Positions 25,568-38,100 of a DNA stretch of 64,000 nt are shown here, piece by piece. This DNA is from Parasponia andersonii. Its lineage: Eukaryota > Streptophyta > Magnoliopsida > Rosales > Cannabaceae. A program made the position numbers and the translations under genes. The stretch spans positions 501,811-565,810 of the forward strand of contig JXTB01000105.1 of NCBI GenBank assembly GCA_002914805.1, in the 5' to 3' direction. The notes below the pieces were generated by a model. The model was not told where the DNA came from. It made no database searches and saw only the letters and a program-made list of their open reading frames with translations. Every line of letters begins with the position of its first letter. Position 1 is the first letter of the stretch.

Positions 25568-25616
25568 AGTCTTATGATGATAGAGCACAGAGAGAGCAAC
25601 AGAGTTACTTGTTTCT
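25350..25616. repeat. Triplicated leader segment with GA microsatellite
   Basis: GAGAGAGCAACAGAGTTACT occurs three times: at about 25351, 25455 and 25590. Each is followed by T(T)(C/G)TTTCT. A (GA)n run lies at about 25540-25566 between the second and third copies. The array sits 140-400 bp upstream of the RING gene start, in its promoter or 5' UTR. Confidence 0.85.
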
Positions 25617-27636
25617 ATTTCTATTTCTAGGGTTAGAAGAAAGATGTGATAGTACCGTTGGCGCCAATTTAAACCCCACGTCTACAGGTCTTAGGTCGGT
25701 TGCCGCGCCTAATTACTATTTTTTTTTTTTTTTCAGATAGCGCCTAATTACTAATTAGTTCCGAATTATCCCTCAATTACAATATAATTATTTATTATGT
25801 AATTTTTTTTAAATAATTCGAAACAAATGAATTAACCTTGGAATTTTATTTTCCTTTTTTTTTCTTTTCTACACTAGGAAGATAATAGGATAGTGTTCAG
25901 GTATATTATTATTATAGTTATTTTTTGTGGGATGTGTTTGGGTATTTAAATGTGCACTATTTGCCTCATTGTATTAGGCTTTTAGGTTTGAATTTGCGTG
26001 ATTGAGTTTTTTTTTTCTAGTATTTAAGGAGGATACTTAGTATTTTTATTGATTAATCAGAGACGTTGTCTACAGGAAAATTTTTTGATAAAAAATTTAT
26101 AATTAGGTTATGATTGCAATTTTCCAAGTATTTTTGTGTAAAAAAGTGAAATTCGTACAAATATGAACCTAATGGAATTATATTAGAAATGGACTATTGA
26201 ATCTAGTGACAATGTTTCGGTACGTACAACACGAGAAATAATATCCACATTTTTCTTATTATGTTTAGTTCTTGTGTTGGAACTATGCATGTACCTAGTT
26301 ATGGTGAGAATATTATGTGTCTTATTTCTTTTTTTTTTTAAAAGCAAAAAAGCAAAGCTTTTATTCAATCAAATTGCCTAAAATAGAGTAAAAAATGAAC
26401 AAAGGACAACAATCCCCCGATAAAATCTTACTTGCAAAAAAACAAAATTAGCTAACTCATGGGCTACCTGATTCTCCGAACGAGAGAATAAATTAACACA
26501 AACTACAATTAATAGAAAGAGTCAGTCTACAATATATTTTTCTTCTGTTATTTTTTTTTCTCAAAAATAGGAGGTGCCTCATTTGAGATTGCAACCTCGT
26601 TATTTTGGGAAATACTAGTGCAGCATGGGCAAAATTCCTCTTACACAGAACATTATTTGAGTGATTTGATTTAATTTTATAGTTGTAAAAATAATGGTCT
26701 TAGACAGATGATAACTATATTTCAATACACCGAAATATGTCCATCAATGTATACTCTTTCTTTTCCCTTTCTACAACCTAAGCTTTTTCCATAAATTGTC
26801 TGCTACTCTTTCTCTTCTCTATTGTCTTCTACAAATCTAATGATTAAATTGATCAGTGTTGAACTTGATTTTTGTCCATACCATCTCCATTATATTGTGC
26901 CCACTCTCCTATTCCATCGAGACTCCATTTTCACCGCAATATATTTCTTAAAAAAAAACATGTTGCTTTTTAATCTCAAATCTGCTTTATTTTTCAATCC
27001 CCAGTAATTTCATATCACCACCACCATCATCAATATCACAATTTATTCATTTACTTTGGTAGATTTGAAGTTTTTGACTTATAAAAATCTCACGATGTAA
27101 CCCATGAAGCTTATTACCCATATATTAGAAAAAATGATGAACTTCTGAGAAAACCCAATGAACAATGACTAAATAAGCCCCCAAAAAAAATTGGCTAAAT
27201 GGGAACGGTTACATGGGCTACTCCTGAACTTTTATTTATTTATATTTTCTTTTGAAGAGTAATGATTCCTCAAAGAAACCTAAATGAAGGTTTACATACG
27301 AACCTATTTTTCCAAGTAAATCATGAAATTGACTATATTTCCTAGAAGAGAGAGAAAGGTGATTTGCCGAAACTATCTATTATTTTGTAAAAAGTAGTAC
27401 AATGGACCACATGACCCAGCATCGATTCAGATATGGACATTGTTAACCAACTCATGAGGAACTGATCGAACCGGGTCCAAACAATGAACTCAAGATTTTG
27501 CAAGCGTGGTAGTTGCATTGACCGGATCTAGAATGAACGGAGGAGGACTGACTCAGGTGCCGAAGAGAAAGCCTTCAAGGTCATGAGCTCGTACATATGG
27601 AAGAATCTAAGAATGCCAATATACATAATTAGTTCA
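25617..27636. other. AT-rich intergenic region upstream of the Copia element
   Basis: No gene recognised. A poly-A/T tract lies at about 25719-25735. A possible LINE 3' end is listed separately. The stretch 26740-27060 has pyrimidine-rich plus-strand sequence but no frame of known family. Confidence 0.55.
26331..26480 (-). mobile_element. Possible 3' end of a non-LTR retroelement or retroposed sequence
   Basis: On the minus strand the sequence runs GAATAAAAGCTTTGC, then a T-rich stretch and a terminal A-run (plus-strand T-run at about 26330-26340). This is the order AATAAA signal, short spacer, poly-A expected at the 3' end of a retroposed transcript. The body to 26480 has no readable protein. 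The 5' end is not defined. Confidence 0.3.
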
Positions 27637-27641
27637 ATAGT
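27637..27641. repeat. Target-site duplication AATAG, left copy (Copia element)
   Basis: AATAG immediately precedes the 5' LTR and is repeated immediately after the 3' LTR at 32929-32933. It is a perfect 5-bp duplication, the size made by LTR retrotransposon integrases. Confidence 0.92.
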
Positions 27642-28002
27642 GTTAGAAATAAACTTTTTTTTGTGACCCATTCGGACATAGCTTAGTTGTTTGGGCTTAT
27701 ATTGTGAGTTGAGCTTGTTTTGATGTGTGTCTAATAGTTCATAGTTCAATATCCAAGTTTCTAGAATATTCTTGTATTTGCTAGATTACTCTTGTATTTT
27801 GTATAATTAATTAGGTAGTGGAGGTTACATAGAGTATCTAGAATCATCTTTAGAGTAGTATAAATAGAGTGTTCCTCCTTCCATTTTGTATAAAGCAAAA
27901 AAGAAACAATTCAAGTAATAATACAAGTTCTTCTCTTCTACCAAAATTCTTTCTAGTTTCTTCCTTGGCCTTTCTAGCCTTAAAAATCTCCTATTTTCAA
28001 CA
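27642..28002 (+). repeat. 5' LTR of the Copia element
   Basis: Begins TGTTAGAAATAAAC and ends TTTCAACA. It has a TATA-like ATAAATAGAG near 27859, and pairs with the 3' LTR along its whole length. Confidence 0.92.
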
Positions 28003-28527
28003 AAGTAGTACCAGAGCAATGTTGTGAGTTCTTTTGAAATTCTATGTATGTTCTGTGGTTGTAGCTTTGACTGATCTTCCACATCAGAAAAGAATTTTTG
28101 AGTTTGAAAGTATTAGCTATTTGCTCCAAACATACTACTATTACATATCAAATCAAAGAGCTATACGTAACGAACACGCTGCTGCAAAAATCAGGCCAAT
28201 CGGAGTTCGAACGAATCTGAACAAGTCGTCGGAAGTTTGCTACCACAAACTGAATCAACGTACTGAGTTGAGTCAAGTCAGAACTGTTTGACCGAGCCGA
28301 GCCATTGATCAAGCTATCAAAGCCATTTGACCGTACCATTGACTAAGCCGTCGGAGCCATTGACCGCATCGTTAACCAAATTGTTGATCGACGTTAACCG
28401 TTGATTAAGTGTTGACTTTGACTATTGATTTTGACCAAGTTGATATACAAGTCAATTTTAAGGTTTTTCGACATTCCGAATCTATCCGTGCAATTGAAAT
28501 TTCCAAAAACTCACTTTGTTAAAAGTT

Positions 28528-31500
28528 ATGGCTACCAATAGTTTAGCATCTCTTCAAGTTCCACCACTTCAAGATAGTAATTTTGATAATTGGATTATCA
28601 AAATGAAAGTCCTCCTTGAAGCACATGATGTTTGGGAAGTAGTAGAGAAAGGCTATGAAGAGCTAAGAGATGAGGCAACACTATCTTCAACACAAAATGA
28701 TAGTTTAAAAGATTCAAGAAAGAGAGACAAAAAAGCTCTCTTCCTCATCTACTAGGCCTTAGATGATGACGGGTTTGAGAAAATCTCAAGTGCAACCTCC
28801 ACTAAGGAAGCATGGGAAAAACTTCAAATTTCATACAAGGGAGAAGAAAAGGTGAAAAAGGTCCGCCTTCAAACTCTAAGAATTTGATTTATTACACATG
28901 ACAAAGACTGAGTCAGTTTTTGACTACTTTTCTAGAGTTCTAGCCATTTCTAATCAAATGAAGAGGAATGGTGAGAAACTAGAAAATATTATGATCATGG
29001 AAAAGATTCTTCGACCGTTAGATCCAAAATTCGAGAATATTGTTACTATTATTGAAGAAACCAAAGACTTAGGAGCTATGACAATAGAACAACTCTTGGG
29101 TTCCTTGCAAGCCCACGAAGAAAAGAAAAAAAAGATACAAAATTTCAATGAGCAGTTCCTTAAGACTCAACTTCAAGAGAAAGAAGAAGAGTTCGGCAAT
29201 GGAAGAAGACGTGGAAGAGGTCATGGCCAAGAAAGAAGTCGTGGACATGGAAGAGAAGGAAGATAATACTTCAACAACAATTATGAAAATGAAGATAGAC
29301 GAGAAAGTTTGACAAGAGGACGTGGAAGAGGTAACCCATGGCGTTGGCATGACAAGTCCCAAATCAAGTGTCACAACTGTCAGAGATATGGTCATTATGC
29401 TTCCAAATGTAGAACTCTAAAAAAGGTGCAAGAAAGAGCCAACTATGCTGAAGATAAAAGACAAGAGGAAAATATGTTGTTGTTAGCATGCAAGGAGACC
29501 AATGGGTACCAAGAAAATATATGGTATCTTGACAGCAGAGCAAGCAATCATATGTGTGGAAAAAGAGATATGTTTATAGAGCTTGACAAGTCAGTGACTG
29601 GGAATGTTTCATTTGGAGATGATTCCAAGGCAGCAGTAAAGGACAAAGGTAAAATTCTCATACGCTTGAGAAATGGAAAACATCAATTATTCCAAATGTT
29701 TACTATGTACCTAACATGAAGAGTAATATCTTGAGTCTTGGCCAACTCTTAGAGAAAGGTTATGATATTCACATGAAAGAAAATAGTCTTTCTATAAGAG
29801 ACAATATAAATAAGTTAATCACCAAAGTGCTAACGATAAGAAATAGAATGTTCTGGTTACACATCCAAAATGATGTAGTAAAATGTCTAAAAGCTTTCTA
29901 CAAAGATTCATCATGGCGTTGGTACCTAAGATTTGGATATCTCAATTTTGGCGACCTAGAATTACTAGCAAAGAAGAAGATGGTTCGAAGTCTACCATTT
30001 ATCAGTCAACATGACCAATTATGTGAAGGATGCTTATTAGGAAAGCAATTCAGAAGAAGCTTTTCAAGAGATTCGAGTTCCCGAGCCCATAAACCGCTTG
30101 AGCTCATACATACTGATGTGTGTGGTCCAATAAGACCAAGCTCTCTTGGTAAGAATAACTACTTTCTCCTCTTTATCGATGATTTTTCAAGAAAGACCTG
30201 GGTGTATTTCTTGAAGAAGAAATCAGAAGTGTTCAAAAAATTCAAGAAGTTCAAGGCATTTATTGAAAAGGAAAGTGGTCAAAGTATCAAGACAATAAGA
30301 TCTAATAGGGGAGGAGAATTCACTTCTCATGAGTTTCAAAAGTATTGTGAAGACAACGGCTTCCGTCGTCCTTTAATATTACCAAGATCTTCCAAACAGA
30401 ATGGTGTCGTAGAAAGGAAGAATAGAACAATCTTAAACATAGCCAGAAGCATGCTCAAGAGCAAAGGAATACCAAAGGAGTGTTGGGCTGAAGCTATCGC
30501 TTATATAGTTTACCTATCAAATCGCTCTCCAACAAGAAGCTTGGAGCAGAAGAAAGCCTAGAATCTTTCACCTAAAAGTGTTTGGAAATATAGCTTATGC
30601 TCACATGCTTGATGAAAAAAGAACCAAACTCAACGATAAAAGTGAAAAGTTTGTCTTCATCGGCTACGACTCTAACTCAAAAGGCTAAAAGCTCTATAAG
30701 CCAAGCAATGGCAAGACTATTATTAGTCGCGATGTAGAGTTTGATGAAGAAAGCACCTGGGAATGGCATACACAAGAGTGAAATTATGACTTTTTACCAT
30801 ATATTGAAGAAGAAAGTGAGCAACAAAGAATGGAGCAAGTAAGAGAAGAACTACAAGAGTCTGTTACCACTCCACTTACTTCACTAATGGCAAGCACTCA
30901 TCAAGATTCAATAACAAGATCGTCTTCAAGCAGTAGTTTAAGTGAAAAGATACCAAGATTAAGGAGTTTACATGAGATATATGAGGTGACTGAGAATCAG
31001 AATGACCTGACTCTCTTTTGCCTCCTTAATGATTGTGAACCATTAAGCTTTGATGAAGTAACACAAAGTAAAGAGTGGCGAGATATGATGGATAAAGAAA
31101 TAAAAAGCGATCACAAAGAATGATACATGGAAGCTTGCTACACTTCCAAAAAAGCACAAAGCAATCAGCATGAAATAGGTTTACGAGGCAAAAAAGAATG
31201 CTAAAGGAGAAGTGGAGAGATATAAGGCAAGATTGGTCACGAAGGGATACAGTCAAAGACCCGGCATAGACTATGATGAGGTATTTACTCCTATCGCTCG
31301 TCTAGAAACGGTTGATTGATCATCTCATTGGTTGCTTAACATAAATGGAAAATTCATCAAATGTATATCAAGTTTGCTTTTTTAAATGGAGTTCTTGAAG
31401 AGGAAGTCTATATGAAGCAACCATCTGGGTATGAGATTAAGGAACAAGAAGATAAGGTCCTAAAGTTGAAGAATATCCTTTATGGGTTAAAGCAAGTACC

Positions 31501-32558
31501 AAGAACATAGAATAGTCACATCGACAAGTATTTCCAAGATAACAACTTCATTAAATGTCCTTATGAGTATGTGTTATACATCAAAATAAAAATGGAGATA
31601 TCTTGATCGTGTGTCTCTATGTCGATGATCTGATTCTCACGGGGAGTAATCCATCCATGTTCGAATAGTTTAAGAAAGCAATGACAAAGGAGTTCGAGAT
31701 GACTGACATCAGACTCATGTGTTACTATCTTGGCATAAAAGTGAAGTAAGAAGAAGATAGAATTTTCATTTCACAAGAAGGCTATGCTAAGGAGATCATC
31801 AAGAATTCAAGATGAATGATTGCAAGGCTGTCAATACACCAATCGAATGTGGAGTCAAGCTATCAAAGCATGATGAAAGAGAAAAAGTGGATCCAATACT
31901 CTACAAGAGCTTAGTTGGAAGTTTGTACTACCTGACTTGCACAAGACCTGACATTCTCTATGCTGTAGGTCTAGTTAGTCGTTATATGGAATCTCTAACA
32001 ATCACTCACTTGAAAGTTGCCAAAAGAATCCTTCGATATATTAAAGGTACAACTAATTTTGACTTACGATATTCATCATCTAATAACTATAATCTTGTGG
32101 GTTATAATGACAGTAATTGGAGTGAAGACTTAGATGATCGAAAAAATATAAGTAGTTTTATATTCTTCATGGGAGACATTACTTTCATATGGATGTTTAA
32201 GAAGCAATCAATCATCACACTTTCAAGTTGTGAAGTAGAGTATATTACAGCTATATCATGTGTCTATCATGCGATTTAGCTAAGAAATTTGTTGAAGAAA
32301 TTATGCGTTCTGCAGAATGAATTCACTGAGATCTACATTGACAATAAATCAGCAATTGCTTTAGCAAAAAATCTCGTCTTCCATGATAAAAGCAAGCACA
32401 TCGATACCTGCTATCATTATATAAGGGAATGTGTTGCAAGAAAAGATGTGCAATTGAAGTATGTGAAGACTCAAGACCAAGTGACAAATATTTTCATCAA
32501 ACCACTCAAGTATGAAGATTTTCTTAAGTTAAGAAATTTACTAGGTGTCACAAATTAA
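28528..32558 (+). pseudogene. Copia gag-pol polyprotein, interrupted
   Basis: Gag starts at the ATG 28528-28530 (MATNSLASLQVPP) and is interrupted by a TAG at 28753-28755 and a frameshift near 28885. The zinc knuckle C-x2-C-x4-H-x4-C is intact at 29369-29410. The protease motif reads DSRAS at 29531, where the family has DSGAS. The integrase has the zinc-binding region, the first Asp (HTDVCGP) and the Glu, but the second catalytic Asp is Asn (AAT at 30304-30306). The reverse transcriptase keeps YVDD at 31618-31629 among stops. RNase H is split between 31812-32279 and 32289-32558. I conclude the protein cannot be made in one piece and the protease and integrase active sites are damaged. Confidence 0.9.
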
Positions 32559-32569
32559 ATTTAAGGGGG

Positions 32570-32928
32570 TATTAAAAATAAACCTTTTTTGTGACCCATT
32601 AGGCCATAGCTTAGTTATTTGGGTTTATGTTGTGAGTTGGGCTTATTTTGATGTGTGTGTGTGTGTCTAATAGCCCATAGTGCAGCATCCAAGTTTCTAG
32701 AGAATTCTTGTATTTGCTAGATTACTTTTATATTTTGTATAATTAATTAGGTAGTGGAGGTTACATGAAGCATGTAGAATCATCTTTGGAGTACTATAAA
32801 TAGAGTGCTTCTCCTCTCATTTTATATAAAGCAAAAGAGAAATAATTCAAATAATAATACAAGTTCTTCTTTTCTACCAAAATTCTCTCTAGTTTCTTCC
32901 TTAGCCTTAAAATCTCCTATTTTCAACA
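32570..32928 (+). repeat. 3' LTR of the Copia element
   Basis: Begins TATTAAAAATAAAC (5' LTR: TGTTAGAAATAAAC) and ends TTTCAACA. It carries a short GT microsatellite near 32655 that is shorter in the 5' LTR. The terminal TG has decayed to TA. Confidence 0.9.
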
Positions 32929-32933
32929 AATAG
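32929..32933. repeat. Target-site duplication AATAG, right copy (Copia element)
   Basis: Directly follows the 3' LTR and matches 27637-27641 exactly. Confidence 0.92.
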
Positions 32934-34218
32934 AAACAAAAATTGACTAATATTTGCCCGGAAAAACCAGTGGTGGAATAGGAGCGATGATTGGAGGCGG
33001 AGTTGGAGCAGGAATGGTCGAGCTGGAAGAAGTGGAAGAACCAGAGGATACCATAAAGCTCCCCTAAGCTTTGATACTCAGGATATTTTTGGAGTAAAAT
33101 GACTCAACTAAGTCTCGATTTCAGTAACTTTAACATACATATAGCCCTTTACATATAACAGAATTAAAAAACTATTTGAGGTGGAAATTTTTGCTCTTGA
33201 TTAATTAACGAGACATCTACTTACTCAGAATAAAGCAGGGAATAAATGAATTAGGTCTTTAGATATTAAATGGCCATATTTTAAATAGATCTTAAATAAA
33301 AAATAAAAAGACTATTTCTTATAAATACTCTATTATTAGCCAAGGCCTAAAATTTAATCATTCAGCTAAGAAGCTCATTAATTTATCACAAATATTTAAT
33401 TTTTGTAATTAATTATATTTTTATAATACACCAAAAAAAACAATGTTCTTATAAATTAATTAATAAATTGTTGATAAACAAATGTTTACAGATTTTTAAT
33501 TGCCCCATTTTTTTTGTTTTTCATTTTTTTTAAACTATTGAAGGCTGAAGCCATCAACAGATTTTATTAAATATTATATAGAGATTGACGAATAGTAGTA
33601 TAGGAAAAAAAATTTCGTACAGAATTAAATTTCTTTTTTTTAAAAAAAAAAAAACATAACAGAGGATAGATTTTAATAAAGAAAAAAGATTAAAATGTAT
33701 TCAATGTCAATTAATTTAGGATTTTTGGAAATGTGTGGGAGAAGAGGGGTTCAAATTGCCAAATTAAGTATTTATTTCATAATAAAAAATTTTATATAGA
33801 AGGAAAAAAAATAGAAAGAAAGTTGAGTGGGAAAATAAAAGTAAATGTAGATAATATTTAAAAAAAAAAAAAAAGAATAATTGCATGGAATCAACTCAAG
33901 GTGATTTTTTTAATTTTTTTTTTTTAAAATGGTTAAAACTAGAGGGAAAATTGTGTGTTAAAACTAGAGCCTAGACGGGTGTGGGGGTGAGGCGGTTCCC
34001 ATCCCCGCTCTATCAACCAACGACTAGTTTTTTTCTGTTGTTTTCTTTGTTTAGTTTCCAAGCAGAAAGGATTGCTATATATTACTAAAACCTGATACTG
34101 ATATTGATACTGATTTACTGATACCTCACAACAAAATTTCCCTAAGAAGAAGATCGATCCTCACTTTTCAGACCCCATTCTCTCTCTTGAGCCTTGACTC
34201 TTCCTTCCACAGTTAAGA
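32934..34218. other. Intergenic region upstream of CAF1
   Basis: Just after the Copia element, the minus strand at about 33054-32947 reads a 35-codon frame rich in Ser, Pro and Ile with no family match. The rest is AT-rich with A- and T-runs. The last 200 bp should hold the CAF1 core promoter and 5' UTR, including a TATATAT near 34075. Confidence 0.5.
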
Positions 34219-35103
34219 ATGACGATCATCCAAGATTTGAGCCCCATTCCCAATCCCAAACCAATTGTCATTCGACAAGTCTGGGCCCAAAATCTTCTCT
34301 CTGAATTCAACCTCATTGCAGCCCTAATCTCCCAATATTCCTACGTCTCCATGGATACCGAGTTCCCCGGCTGTGTTTTTCGGCCGCTACTTGATCCTTC
34401 TCGCCCTCATTACGCACGCAAACTACCACCGTCCGATCAGTACCAGGTGATAAAATCGAACGTGGACGCGCTCAGCCTCATTCAAGTGGGCCTCACGCTC
34501 GCGGACGCATGCGGAAACCTGCCGGACCTCGGAGGCGACAGCCACTTTATCTGGGAATTCAACTTTCGATTCGACCTGGCGCATGACCTCTACGCCCCGG
34601 ATTCAATTAAGATGCTACGTAAACAGGGGATTGATTTTGAACGAAACGGGTCGGAAGGAATCGATTCGGCCATGTTCGCACAACTAATGGTCTCTTCCCG
34701 TCTCGTCTGCAACTGCCATGTCACTTGGATCACGTTTCACAGCGCGTACGACTTCGCTTACCTCGTCAAGATTCTTACGCAACGTCCACTACCCGCTTTA
34801 CTGAATGAGTTTCTCTGGACGCTAAAGGGGTTATTCGGGAACAGGGTGTTTGATATGAGGCATATGATGCAGTTCTGTGATGGCTTGTATGGTGGGTTGG
34901 AGCTGGTTGCCAAGACTCTCGGAGTGGACCGGGCTGTTGGAAAGTGCCATCAGGCAGGGTCAGATAGTCTATTGACGTTGCAGGCCTTTAAGAAGATGAA
35001 GAAGGTCTACTTTGCCGAATATGGGGCTGCGGTAAAACACGCTGGTGTCTTGTACGGGTTGGAGTGCTCTGAGTTCGGGCTTGTTTTTCCTTTTTATGCA
35101 TAA
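34219..35103 (+). CDS. CAF1: CCR4-associated factor 1 (CAF1) poly(A)-specific ribonuclease, intronless
   Basis: Full-length 294-residue protein of the CAF1/POP2 family, the deadenylase subunit of the CCR4-NOT complex, which shortens mRNA poly(A) tails. The DEDDh nuclease residues are all visible: Asp46 and Glu48 (MDTEFPG), Asp178 (FHSAYDF), and His244 with Asp249 (HQAGSDS). The N-terminal [10 protein letters not shown] block and GNRVFDMRH are also typical. Length and lack of introns fit the plant CAF1-9/11-like group; which paralogue cannot be told from sequence alone. The start has the expected spacing, with no upstream in-frame alternative. The coding region is markedly more GC-rich than its flanks. 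No lesion seen. Confidence 0.95.
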   Translation: MTIIQDLSPIPNPKPIVIRQVWAQNLLSEFNLIAALISQYSYVSMDTEFPGCVFRPLLDPSRPHYARKLPPSDQYQVIKSNVDALSLIQVGLTLADACGNLPDLGGDSHFIWEFNFRFDLAHDLYAPDSIKMLRKQGIDFERNGSEGIDSAMFAQLMVSSRLVCNCHVTWITFHSAYDFAYLVKILTQRPLPALLNEFLWTLKGLFGNRVFDMRHMMQFCDGLYGGLELVAKTLGVDRAVGKCHQAGSDSLLTLQAFKKMKKVYFAEYGAAVKHAGVLYGLECSEFGLVFPFYA

Positions 35104-38100
35104 GAAGTCTTAGCTTGTGAATAGTTTGAACCAAAAAGCTAAATTCATTATCTGTTTATTTAATACTGAAATTGAATAGCTTGTGAATATATTTGGCTTC
35201 CTATATGTTTTTCGTGTTATGTTTTTTTGTTGTTTGTTCTTGTTCTGTTTTGCTCAAGTAGTCCGAGAAATAAAAAAAATCATGGTCACTTAACAGACCT
35301 ACAAAATCCAATTACTTTTATATCTATATGGTTCACCTTGGCTTCAACATGTTTTATTTGCAGTAACTAGCCTGGTGAACCAGAAAGAAATAAACAAAAA
35401 CTTGACCTCATGATCTATTGTGTAAGTGGGTGCAATCTTGTTGAAAAGCTGCCTCCTACTCTGATTTTCTCTCTCACTACTGCAAATTCTAACTAATAAT
35501 ACTAAATAATCCCAGTAACAAAGCTTTGAGACTTGAACAGAGTCCCTATTACATGCACTCATTGTAGAATCCATCAGTGGCACTTAGAGGCACATTACCA
35601 ATTCAAGTTTACAAGATTAACCAATATCAAAATGAGAAACTACAAAGTAGTCCAACCAAATTTGATCGAGCCAACTGCAGTAGCATACAGCCACACAAGT
35701 TGAATGAAATAATACACACCACAAACAATTTTCAGTAGAGAAAATCTACTCAGAGATTACCAAATAATTTGTAAAGATGTTTCTCAATAAAACTTATTGG
35801 TATCACAATGTTGTTCAATGACGAAAACAGAATCCTACTGATATTGAAGCCTAAATTCAAACCTCTCATCTATTTACAGAACCAACCTCGACACCCTGAT
35901 TATGAAATTTTTTATGGCTCAAGTTTAGACCTCTCTATGTGGTATGTTTGAATATGATCCTTGCAGTAAATAAATAATAACAAGCACCAGAGTACATTAA
36001 GCCAACACCCACCCAATCAAATACGTACATCCAAATATAAACAAACAAGGAAAAAAAAACAAAATTTTGAGATGTTATAAACCGGAAGTTACAGAGTTAG
36101 ATTTCAAAGAAAACATAATTACTAAAAAATCTATTAATTTATTTTGCATTCCAAACCACACTATCGTAGTAGAAAAGTTAGGCTCCAAACCAGGTCATAG
36201 AACAAAATAACCACGCTATACTGCGCGGAATCATATTGTTTCTAACAATTGAAAATGAGGGGATTTGAACTCAATACCTCAATACCTCAATATTAGAAGT
36301 GCCTCAATATTAGAAGTGCGTGTGGTTATCAATCAAATTATGTTTGTGACGATTTCATAGGAATTAGTCTTAGATTTAGATTATTATATTATATTATATT
36401 ATTTATTTGTTTATATAATGTGATTATACTAATTCACTTTTGTGAAGTGACATGTCATACAGTATTGCAGGTGCTAATCTGATAACAAATGTAGGATACT
36501 AAATTTAATTTAGAAAATCTAGTTAATACTAAATTTTATTTAGAAAATCTAGTTATCATAATTTAAGAAAAATTCACAGAATTCAAACTATTGAGTGGGA
36601 GAAAATTTTCACGACGAAAACCTTCAGTCTCAATAATTACTGATTAGTAAGATATTATTTTGTGTAGCACTCCTTGAGGAGGTTATGCAAATAGGTCGAC
36701 TAATAGATTGGTTCTTTCATAAAATAAATAGATAAATGGACCAAATTGAGATTGTATGGCTCAAGGCAGCAATTTTCAAGATAGATTGAGGATCGAAATT
36801 ATGGTTGTATACTCAATTATGATTTATTAATATCCTCCGAAGAGTTCTTGTTGATAGATTCATAGACTGTAAACATAACGACAGTTATTAATATCGAGAA
36901 TGAGATCTAGAAATTTGGTTGAAGTCCACAAAAGACTAAAAGCTTGTTTCTCTTGGCTTCAATGGCAGACAACAGAGAACAATTCTTTGCTTCCCGGGCT
37001 GATTTTCCTTGGAATCTTGAACTGATTATGATGAAAAAATAATTGAGCTTTTTTTTCTCTCATTTTTCTTTAAAAAAAAAATAAGAAGAAAAACTTATTA
37101 TGGTGAAGAAATGATCAAGCTTAGTGAGATTTTCTTGGACACTGATTTCCATGAAAAAAGAAGAAGGAAAAAGTCACATTTTGTGGTTGATGTCTATTTA
37201 GGCTTTTAGGGGTGACCGAATTTTTGGTTTATTTCGAGTAAATGCCTACATTTTAAATAGATAAAATGTCCAGTATATCAAATAGATTTCTCAAGTGTAA
37301 AATATGATGTACTATGAATAAAAAGTAGGAAAAATACCTTATCGCACCATGACTTTGAGTTAGAAATATTCTTATTTAAGGGGCAAAGTGGCAAAAGGAG
37401 TTTGGTAGGTATGCAACTGTGAAATTTTCCAAAGTCTTTTCCCATCGTCCTCCTCGATAGGAGTGAGTAGATTTTTGTTTATCTGTCCTAGTTAGACTAG
37501 GATGATATATGACGTAATTATTTTACTCCGAAGTGTGGTTTGAAGTCTTTTTTTTTTTTTTTTCCTCTTTTTTTACTGATACAATGTGATTTGGAATGTA
37601 GAGTTTGATTTCTATTTCCACAATTAAACACATTGCACCATAATAAATTTTTATACTAATTTTAAAATATTTCCATACATAAATTTCCATTTATGTACTA
37701 GCATATATATAACTTAGACACTAAATTCTAAAATATTTAATTATATTCTTCCAAATAACATTCAACTTTATTGTATTATTGTTTGGAATGATATTTAAAT
37801 ATTTTAATTTTAGACATTTATATTTTAAGTTATTTCAATTGGGTTGTATCTTATTAAGTTCTTATTTGGACTAATATTTTAAATGTTATGTTGATTTTCA
37901 TATGCTTTTTTAAGTAGTTATGACTTTTTGAAAATTGTTTTGTCAATTTAACCCATATTTATTAATGTATTTATTTAGAGCCCAAACCGCATAATGTAGT
38001 GTGATTTTGTACTGTTAAGAAGTTTTGTTTAACTGTAATGCTTAGGAATTTTGTTTTACCCTATTTCACAGTTTAGTTAAGAATTTTATATAATTCGCCT

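Larger units (their letters stand above)
27642..32928 (+). mobile_element. Complete but decayed Ty1/Copia LTR retrotransposon (5287 bp)
   Basis: The order of domains is gag, protease, integrase, reverse transcriptase, RNase H, which defines the Copia superfamily. LTRs of 361 and 359 bp bound it, with an AATAG duplication outside. The primer-binding site just after the 5' LTR (TAGTACCAGAGC, 28006-28017) is a two-mismatch version of the initiator-Met tRNA site. A polypurine stretch (TTAAGGGGG) precedes the 3' LTR. Several stops and frameshifts break the polyprotein, and catalytic residues are changed, so the element is not autonomous. By eye the LTRs differ at roughly one base in ten. Confidence 0.93.
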
